Below, piece by piece: positions 1 to 3,620 of a DNA stretch of 5,900 bases. The DNA comes from Acidimicrobiaceae bacterium. GTDB taxonomy: Bacteria; Actinomycetota; Acidimicrobiia; Acidimicrobiales; MedAcidi-G1. Made by a program: the position numbers and the translations under genes. The notes beneath the pieces were generated by a model. It saw only the letters and a program-made list of their open reading frames with translations, was not told the DNA's origin and did not search any database. The number at the start of each line of letters is the position of its first letter. Position 1 is the first letter of the stretch. The stretch spans positions 1 through 5,900 of the forward strand of contig PBUO01000116.1 of assembly GCA_002727895.1 (NCBI GenBank). The letters are read 5' to 3'.

Positions 1-311
1 CCGACGGCTCCCGCCGCCTCACATTCCGCCTGCCCGACGAACTGGCCGGCCAGGTGGTGGAGAAGGGCTCGGTGACCCTCGACGGCACCAGCCTCACCGT
101 GGCGTCGGTGGACCCCACGCCGGGCACGGGCACGTTCGACGTAGCCCTCATTCCTCACACCCTCGAGGTCACGACGTTCGGTCGCCGGAGCCCCGGCGAC
201 CGGATCAACGTCGAGGCCGACGTCATTGCCCGCTACGTGTTCGGCCTCCTGGCCGCCGGGCGCATTCCGGTTCCCGGTGGGGAACCCTCGCAGCAGAAAG
301 GGGCCGGCTGA
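1..311 (+). CDS. ribE: Riboflavin synthase (alpha subunit), C-terminal half, 5' partial
   Basis: Riboflavin synthase dismutates two 6,7-dimethyl-8-ribityllumazine molecules to riboflavin in the cytoplasm. The first full codon in frame is at position 3; 102 codons are visible before TGA at 309-311. The gene enters from the left edge, so its start and first lumazine-binding repeat are missing. The visible part is the second lumazine-binding repeat: KGSVTLDGTSLTV matches the family's KGS-x-x-x-DG-x-SLTV block, followed by the conserved LIPHTLEVTTFG and the closing GDRINVEADVIARYV, which resembles the GD-x-VN-x-E-x-D-x-x-x-KYV of the family. The last ~20 residues are a poorly conserved Gly/Pro tail. 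The stop overlaps the ribBA start by one base (TGATG), which suggests translational coupling within a rib operon. The symbol follows ribE = riboflavin synthase; some species call it ribC. The family assignment is firm. Confidence 0.93.
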   Translation, partial: DGSRRLTFRLPDELAGQVVEKGSVTLDGTSLTVASVDPTPGTGTFDVALIPHTLEVTTFGRRSPGDRINVEADVIARYVFGLLAAGRIPVPGGEPSQQKGAG

Positions 312-1561
312 TGCCGTTATCCACCATCGAAGAGGCCATCGAGGCGTACGCCCGAGGTGAGTTCCTGATCGTCGTCGACGACGAGGACCGCGAAAACGAG
401 GGCGACCTCGTCATCGCCGCTGACGCCATGACGCCGGAGAAGATGGCGTTCATGATCCGCCACACCTCGGGCGTGATCTGTGCACCGATGTCCGACGAAC
501 GGGCCGACGAACTCGACCTTCCGCTCATGGTGCTCGACAACACCGAGTCGATGCGCACCGCGTTCACCGTGTCGGTCGACCTGGTGGAGGGCACCTCGAC
601 GGGCATCTCGGCATCGGATCGCTCGGCCACCGTGGTGGCCCTTGCCGACCGGAGCCGGCTCCGTTCGGAGTTCGCTCGCCCGGGTCACATCTTTCCGTTG
701 CGGGCCCGTGCCGGCGGTGTGTTGAAGCGGGCCGGCCACACCGAGGCCGCCGTCGACCTGTGCGCGCTGGCCGATCGTCAGCCGGTCGGTGTCCTGTGCG
801 AGATCGTGAACGACGACGGGACGATGGCACGTGTGCCGGACCTCGAGGTGTTCGCCGTCGAGCACGACCTCCATTTCATCTCCATCGCCAACCTGATCCG
901 GCACCGTCGCCGTCACGAGAAGCTGGTCGAGCACTTCGGGTCGGCCCGCATCCCGACCCGCTACGGCGAGTTCACGGCCCACGCCTACGTGTCGCTGCTT
1001 GACGACGAGGAGCACGTGGCCTACGTGCTCGGCGACATCTCGTCGGTGGACGCCCCGTTGGTCCGGGTTCACTCGGAGTGCCTAACAGGCGACTTACTGG
1101 GCTCGCTGCGCTGCGACTGCGGTTCGCAGCTGGACGCCGCTCTGGCACGGATCGGCGAGGAGGGCGTCGGGGTGATTGTCTACCTCCGAGGCCACGAGGG
1201 CCGCGGCATCGGCATCGGGCACAAGTTGCGGGCCTACGGGCTCCAGGACGAGGGGCTCGACACCGTGGATGCCAACCTGCAGCAGGGCCTGCCGGTGGAC
1301 TCGCGGGAATACGGCGTGGGCGCCCAGATGTTGTCCGACCTGGGCGTCACCCATATGCGGCTCATGACCAACAACCCCGCCAAGTACGGCGGTCTGGAGG
1401 GCTACGGCTTGGAGATCACCAATCGGGTCCCCCTAGACACGGCGGCGAACCCGGAGAACGTCCGGTATTTGGAGACCAAGCGCGACCGGCTCGGCCACTC
1501 CATCTCCCGGGATGGCGGGGCTCACGAGGGTGGTGCCGCGGAGTCCGGGGAGGCAGGGTGA
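311..1561 (+). CDS. ribBA: Bifunctional 3,4-dihydroxy-2-butanone-4-phosphate synthase / GTP cyclohydrolase II
   Basis: This 416-residue protein supplies both riboflavin precursors: DHBP from ribulose 5-phosphate (N-terminal RibB domain, about 1-205) and the pyrimidine precursor from GTP (C-terminal RibA domain, about 206-395). The RibB half has the acidic metal-binding loop VVDDEDRENEGDL at 21-33, HTSGVIC at 51-57, the TAFTVSVD and TSTGISASDR blocks, GHIFPL at 125-130 and GHTEAAVDL with His143. The RibA half has the zinc cysteines C257, C268 and C270 in HSECLTGDLLGSLRCDCG, then EGRGIG, Tyr309 in RAYGLQDEG, Arg332 in DSREYG, and TNNPAKYGGLEGYGL. All expected catalytic and zinc residues of both halves are present, so both activities are likely. 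Length is normal for RibBA; residues 396-416 are a Gly/Glu-rich tail. A Shine-Dalgarno-like AAAGGGG at 297-303 lies 7 nt before the ATG. The gene overlaps ribE by 1 nt and ribH by 4 nt. Confidence 0.97.
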   Translation: MPLSTIEEAIEAYARGEFLIVVDDEDRENEGDLVIAADAMTPEKMAFMIRHTSGVICAPMSDERADELDLPLMVLDNTESMRTAFTVSVDLVEGTSTGISASDRSATVVALADRSRLRSEFARPGHIFPLRARAGGVLKRAGHTEAAVDLCALADRQPVGVLCEIVNDDGTMARVPDLEVFAVEHDLHFISIANLIRHRRRHEKLVEHFGSARIPTRYGEFTAHAYVSLLDDEEHVAYVLGDISSVDAPLVRVHSECLTGDLLGSLRCDCGSQLDAALARIGEEGVGVIVYLRGHEGRGIGIGHKLRAYGLQDEGLDTVDANLQQGLPVDSREYGVGAQMLSDLGVTHMRLMTNNPAKYGGLEGYGLEITNRVPLDTAANPENVRYLETKRDRLGHSISRDGGAHEGGAAESGEAG

Positions 1562-2025
1562 AAACCATCGACACCCCGTTGGACGGGACTGGCCTGCGGG
1601 TCGGGATCGTGGCCGGCCGCTTCAACGACTTTGTTTCGAACAACCTGGTGGATGGCACGCGGGCCCGACTGGTGGCCATGGGCGTGGCCGACGACGACGT
1701 CGACCTGGCGTGGGTGGCTGGCGCCTTCGAGGTGCCGCTGGCCGCGCGGGCCATGGCCGAGTCGGGCCGCTACGACGCCGTGGTGTGCCTTGGAGCGGTG
1801 ATCCGGGGGGAGACGCCGCACTTCGACTACGTGGCCGGCGAGGCCGCCTCGGGGATCATGCGCGCTGGCCATGACACCGGCGTGCCGGTGGTGTTCGGGG
1901 TGTTGACCACCGACACCATCGAGCAGGCCATGGAGCGGGCCGACGTGGACCGCGGCGACAAGGGCGCTGACTGCGCGGATGCAGCCGTCGAGATGGCCCG
2001 CCTGCTCGCCGCCCTTCGTTCCTAG
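1558..2025 (+). CDS. ribH: 6,7-dimethyl-8-ribityllumazine synthase
   Basis: Lumazine synthase condenses DHBP with 5-amino-6-ribitylaminouracil to form the RibE substrate; members usually assemble as pentamers or 60-mer capsids. I chose the GTG at 1558, which shares GTGA with the ribBA stop and follows a GGGGAGG ribosome-binding site at 1547-1553. This gives 155 residues, the normal size; the same frame is open further upstream but that is ribBA read in another frame. Recognisable blocks are GRFND (20-24, substrate-binding Phe22), VAGAFEVP (53-60), YDAVVCLGAVIRGET (72-86), the catalytic His88 in PHFDYV, PVVFGVLTTD, EQAMERA with Arg127, and DKGADCADAAVEM with Lys135. Numbering coincides with the Bacillus subtilis enzyme for Phe22, His88, Arg127 and Lys135. 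Ala54 replaces the frequent proline before GAFE, which is tolerated elsewhere in the family. It is the last gene of the visible rib operon. Confidence 0.97.
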   Translation: MKTIDTPLDGTGLRVGIVAGRFNDFVSNNLVDGTRARLVAMGVADDDVDLAWVAGAFEVPLAARAMAESGRYDAVVCLGAVIRGETPHFDYVAGEAASGIMRAGHDTGVPVVFGVLTTDTIEQAMERADVDRGDKGADCADAAVEMARLLAALRS

Positions 2026-2047
2026 AGGCGCACCGCGTTCCTAGGGG
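2017..2047 (+). repeat. 12-nt imperfect direct repeat at the ribH stop
   Basis: CGTTCCTAGAGG at 2017-2028, which contains the ribH stop codon TAG, recurs as CGTTCCTAGGGG at 2036-2047 with one mismatch and a 19-nt offset. It may be a small tandem duplication of the gene end. The second copy supplies part of the hairpin in the convergent gap. I know of no function for it. Confidence 0.5.
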
Positions 2048-2062
2048 TAGGCGTTCCGCGGT
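2032..2062. terminator. Nested hairpin in the convergent gap between ribH and the VOC pair (possible bidirectional terminator)
   Basis: The 37-nt gap between the ribH stop and the stop of the convergent gene holds one nested hairpin. The outer stem is ACCGCG (2032-2037) with CGCGGT (2057-2062), 6 bp. The inner stem is CCTA (2040-2043) with TAGG (2048-2051), closing a GGGG loop on the + strand. No U-tract follows on either strand, so this is not a textbook intrinsic terminator. Its position exactly between two convergent stop codons is the main support. Confidence 0.4.
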
Positions 2063-2491
2063 TCAGGTGATGCCGCGGAGTGCCCGACTGGCCGACTGGC
2101 TCTGGCCGACCCCGATCTCGACCTGGTTGCCGTCCGGGTCGTCCAGGAAGCAGAAGTACCCGACCCGGGGCATTTCGATCGGACCGAAGCGGAGGCAGCC
2201 GGCCTGACGACCGCGTTCGGCGGCGGCGTCCACCGCTGCCCGGTCCTCGAGTTCGATACCGATATGGGCGATCGGGTTGCCGATCAGCATGGGCGTCGCC
2301 GCCTTGTCCTGGTCCGACTTCACAAGGCCGATGTAGGCCGAATCGTTGTCCTCGGACATGGCCGCCACCTCGCCTAGGCCGGGGAAGGTGTCGCGGTCCC
2401 GCAGGGTGAGCGGGGTGTGCTCTTCGTACCAGGCGATCGACCGGTCCAGGTCGTCGACGGGCAGTCCGATGTGGGTGAAGACCTTTGCCAT
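2063..2491 (-). CDS. VOC (glyoxalase/bleomycin-resistance fold) family protein, paralogue A
   Basis: A 142-residue single-domain protein of the vicinal oxygen chelate superfamily, made of two beta-alpha-beta-beta-beta modules that cup a divalent metal. It starts THIGLPVDDLDRSIAWYEEHTPL, typical of the first module, and ends with GYFCFLDDPDGNQVEI, the usual DPDGN-x-VE end of the second. Likely metal ligands are His7, His76 and Glu125; the fourth ligand is not obvious. Family members include glyoxalase I, extradiol dioxygenases, epimerases and drug-binding proteins, and nothing here fixes the substrate. The same frame stays open upstream into the neighbouring gene, but similarity begins at the ATG at 2489-2491 (MAKVFTH). 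No good ribosome-binding site precedes that ATG; instead TACGGT lies 6 nt upstream, consistent with a leaderless mRNA. It is closely related to the next gene on the same strand, 43 nt away. Confidence 0.85.
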   Translation of the reverse strand: MAKVFTHIGLPVDDLDRSIAWYEEHTPLTLRDRDTFPGLGEVAAMSEDNDSAYIGLVKSDQDKAATPMLIGNPIAHIGIELEDRAAVDAAAERGRQAGCLRFGPIEMPRVGYFCFLDDPDGNQVEIGVGQSQSASRALRGIT

Positions 2492-2497
2492 CGCCTG

Positions 2498-2503
2498 ACC
2501 GTA
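2498..2503 (-). promoter_or_regulatory. Candidate -10 element (TACGGT) for leaderless transcription of VOC gene A
   Basis: Read on the - strand, TACGGT is followed by CAGGCG (6 nt) and then the ATG. A -10 hexamer ending 6 nt before the start codon places the transcription start on the A of ATG. This is the arrangement known for leaderless genes in actinobacteria and deinococci. No convincing -35 was found. Because it lies between the two VOC genes, gene A may be transcribed on its own as well as by read-through. Confidence 0.45.
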
Positions 2504-2534
2504 GGCCAGTAGGGGGTGCCCGCTGGCGAATCGC

Positions 2535-3014
2535 TCAGGCGTCGGCGTCGAGGCTCTGGCCGTGGCTGAACTCGACCACGTTGCCATCCGGGTCGACGAG
2601 GGCGCAGAGGTAGCCAACTGGGGGCGGGTGGTCGGTCGGTTCCCAGTGCAGGCAGCCGTCGGCCCGGCCTCGTTCGGCGATGGCGTCCACCTCGGCCGGG
2701 TCGTCCACGTCGAAGCCCAGGTGGGCGAACGGCGCCAGCACCGGGATCGGTACGCCGGCTTCCCGGTCGGCGAAGGACTGCACCACCACGATCCCCACTG
2801 GGTTCTCCGGGCCATCGGGATCGGGCGCCTCGGCCAGCCCGATTCCTCCAGCGAGCCAGGCCACCTCGGCGTCTACGTCGACCCGGCGGTGGAAGGCCCG
2901 CAACGGCGTGTGATGCTCGTACCAGGCGATGGTGGCGTCCAGGTCGTGGCAGGGGAGCGCCACGTGGGTGAACCGGGCGGATCCGGCCACCGACGGCGTC
3001 GCGGGAGGTGCCAC
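2535..3014 (-). CDS. VOC (glyoxalase/bleomycin-resistance fold) family protein, paralogue B
   Basis: A 159-residue single-domain VOC protein. Its first module begins at FTHVALPCHDLDATIAWYEHHTPL (His17), and the second ends in PPVGYLCALVDPDGNVVEF. Likely metal ligands are His17, His98 and Glu148. It shares with paralogue A the FTH-x-x-LP, DLD, IAWYE-x-HTPL, AERGR-x-x-GCL, VGY-x-C and DPDGN-x-VE blocks in the same order, so the two arose by duplication. B has about 12 more residues between the two histidines and a longer N-terminus. The start is a GTG at 3012-3014: an in-frame TAA at 3024-3026 rules out anything further upstream, and no ribosome-binding site precedes it. TAATCT lies exactly 6 nt upstream, so the mRNA is probably leaderless. 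The substrate is unknown; a small-molecule enzyme or binding role is all that can be said. Confidence 0.83.
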   Translation of the reverse strand: MAPPATPSVAGSARFTHVALPCHDLDATIAWYEHHTPLRAFHRRVDVDAEVAWLAGGIGLAEAPDPDGPENPVGIVVVQSFADREAGVPIPVLAPFAHLGFDVDDPAEVDAIAERGRADGCLHWEPTDHPPPVGYLCALVDPDGNVVEFSHGQSLDADA

Positions 3015-3017
3015 TGG

Positions 3018-3046
3018 GTGAGATTACGCCCGGGCACCGGTACCCT
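3018..3046 (+). promoter_or_regulatory. Candidate sigma70-type promoter for rpsO-pnp
   Basis: GTGAGA at 3018-3023 matches TTGACA at four of six positions. It is separated by 17 nt from TACCCT at 3041-3046, which fits TANNNT. The predicted transcription start is near 3053, giving an rpsO leader of about 115 nt. This is the only well-spaced pair I found upstream of rpsO. It occupies almost the same DNA as the divergent VOC promoter. Confidence 0.45.
3021..3026 (-). promoter_or_regulatory. Candidate -10 element (TAATCT) for leaderless transcription of VOC gene B
   Basis: On the - strand TAATCT is followed by CACCCA (6 nt) and the GTG start codon, which puts the predicted transcription start on the first base of the GTG. 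The hexamer is close to the TATAAT consensus. The -35 position (TACAGG with a 17-nt spacer) matches TTGACA poorly. The hexamer overlaps the proposed -35 of the divergent rpsO promoter. Confidence 0.55.
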
Positions 3047-3056
3047 GTACCACTGA

Positions 3057-3087
3057 GGACGGTCCGACCGGGTCGTCCAGGGTCGGA
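3057..3087 (+). promoter_or_regulatory. Structured rpsO leader, candidate S15 autoregulatory RNA
   Basis: Two overlapping helices can form just after the predicted transcription start. Stem A pairs 3057-3065 with 3070-3078 (GGACGGTCC with GGGTCGTCC, 9 bp including two G-U pairs, GACC loop). Stem B pairs TCCGACC (3063-3069) with GGTCGGA (3081-3087), 7 bp. They cannot both form fully, but the outer 5 bp of A and all of B are compatible as an H-type pseudoknot. S15 is known to repress its own mRNA through structured leaders in several phyla, including actinobacteria. Assigning that role here is inference; I did not match it to a known leader class. Confidence 0.4.
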
Positions 3088-3095
3088 ATCGAACA
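3081..3095 (+). repeat. 15-nt repeat flanking rpsO, upstream copy
   Basis: GGTCGGAATCGAACA here matches GGTCGGAATCAAACA at 3437-3451 at 14 of 15 positions. This copy provides the 3' strand of stem B in the rpsO leader. The other copy begins on the last base of the rpsO stop codon. Confidence 0.6.
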
Positions 3096-3167
3096 CCTCC
3101 GGCCCTCCGCATGGCTTCCGGTAGCGCACAGCGCACCACGAGGCTGGGTCCGACACCCGAGGTTCCG

Positions 3168-3437
3168 ATGCCGACCAACCTGCCGCCCAAAGGCGACACC
3201 ATCGAGTCCAACCGACTGCACGAGACAGATACCGGTTCTCCCGAGGTGCAGATCGCGCTGCTCAGCGACCGCATCAACCACCTGACCGAGCACCTGAAGG
3301 TCCACAAGAAGGACCATCACAGCCGGCGGGGCCTGTTGATGCTGGTGGGTCGTCGCCGGCGGATGCTTGACTACGTCCAGAAGAACGACGTCGAGCGTTA
3401 CCGGGCGATCATCGCCAAGTTGGGCCTGCGTCGCTAG
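3168..3437 (+). CDS. rpsO: 30S ribosomal protein S15
   Basis: S15 is a primary-binding protein of the 30S subunit that nucleates the platform at the 16S rRNA three-way junction. The protein has 89 residues, the standard bacterial length. The family signature L-x2-H-x6-D-x2-S-x3-L spans 39-56 (L39, H42, D49, S52, L56) and continues to M66 and Y69. The rRNA-contacting residues correspond with an offset of one to E. coli: Thr22, Gly23 and Gln28 in DTGSPEVQ, and His42, Asp49 and Ser52. The ATG at 3168 is preceded by GAGG at 3159-3162 with a 5-nt gap. An in-frame ATG at 3111 would add 19 residues with no family similarity. Residues 1-15 are less conserved than the rest. It is followed by pnp, its usual partner, and is probably transcribed with it. 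Confidence 0.97.
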   Translation: MPTNLPPKGDTIESNRLHETDTGSPEVQIALLSDRINHLTEHLKVHKKDHHSRRGLLMLVGRRRRMLDYVQKNDVERYRAIIAKLGLRR

Positions 3438-3451
3438 GTCGGAATCAAACA
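3437..3451 (+). repeat. 15-nt repeat flanking rpsO, downstream copy
   Basis: GGTCGGAATCAAACA starts on the last base of the rpsO stop and differs from the copy at 3081-3095 at one position. Its AAAC (3447-3450) can pair with GTTT (3475-3478) and so extend the hairpin behind rpsO. Confidence 0.6.
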
Positions 3452-3478
3452 TCGGGCGGCTCACGAGCCGCCCGGTTT
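3447..3478 (+). terminator. Strong hairpin behind rpsO (attenuator or RNA-processing site)
   Basis: A perfect 9-bp stem pairs CGGGCGGCT (3453-3461) with AGCCGCCCG (3466-3474) around a CACG loop. It is extended by AAAC (3447-3450) with GTTT (3475-3478) across a 2-nt bulge. Only three T residues follow the stem, so termination is probably partial. In E. coli and Streptomyces the rpsO-pnp intergenic region carries a hairpin that both terminates and is cut by RNase III; the same role is plausible here but is inference. Confidence 0.6.
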
Positions 3479-3555
3479 GCGTCGGGGACCGGAACCACGG
3501 GACCGACAACTAGATCGATGAACGGGATCCGCGCCACACGCCCGGAGCCCACCCA

Positions 3556-3601
3556 GCCGCGGTGACGCGGCCATCGAACCGCCCGGAGTCGTTCCGGGCG
3601 G
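3556..3601 (+). promoter_or_regulatory. pnp: Two hairpins in the pnp leader
   Basis: The first hairpin, 3556-3571, has a 6-bp stem GCCGCG/CGCGGC capped by GTGA, a GNRA-type tetraloop. The second, 3579-3601, pairs CCGCCCGGA (3579-3587) with TCCGGGCGG (3593-3601), 9 bp with a 5-nt loop. It ends 19 nt before the pnp ATG, just upstream of a purine-rich GAGAAGAGAGAAG that is only a weak Shine-Dalgarno match. The location resembles the leader through which PNPase and RNase III control pnp in other bacteria. The rest of the 183-nt gap shows no gene and no TANNNT hexamer. Confidence 0.5.
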
Positions 3602-3620
3602 GCAACGAGAAGAGAGAAGC

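Noticed and set aside
317..1072. A 251-codon open frame on the - strand opposite ribBA
   Set aside because: It is complementary to a clearly coding, conserved ribBA and has a composition typical of GC-rich antisense frames.
1078..1557. Upstream extension of the ribH frame to 315 residues
   Set aside because: The extension is ribBA sequence read in another frame. Lumazine synthase similarity and a good ribosome-binding site begin at the GTG at 1558.
2505..2527. A 5-bp GCCAG/CTGGC inverted repeat between the two VOC genes as a terminator
   Set aside because: The stem is short, the loop is 13 nt, and there is no U-tract. It is expected by chance at this base composition.
2492..2815. Upstream extension of VOC gene A to 250 residues
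   Set aside because: The added residues are VOC gene B read out of frame. Family similarity starts at MAKVFTH.
2374..3156. A 260-codon open frame on the - strand in the third frame across the VOC pair
   Set aside because: It is Arg/Pro/Gly-rich translation with no motif, overlapping two recognisable VOC genes in their own frames.
3111..3167. In-frame ATG giving rpsO a 19-residue N-terminal extension
   Set aside because: S15 proteins are about 89 residues, which the ATG at 3168 gives exactly, with GAGG 5 nt upstream. The extension has no similarity.
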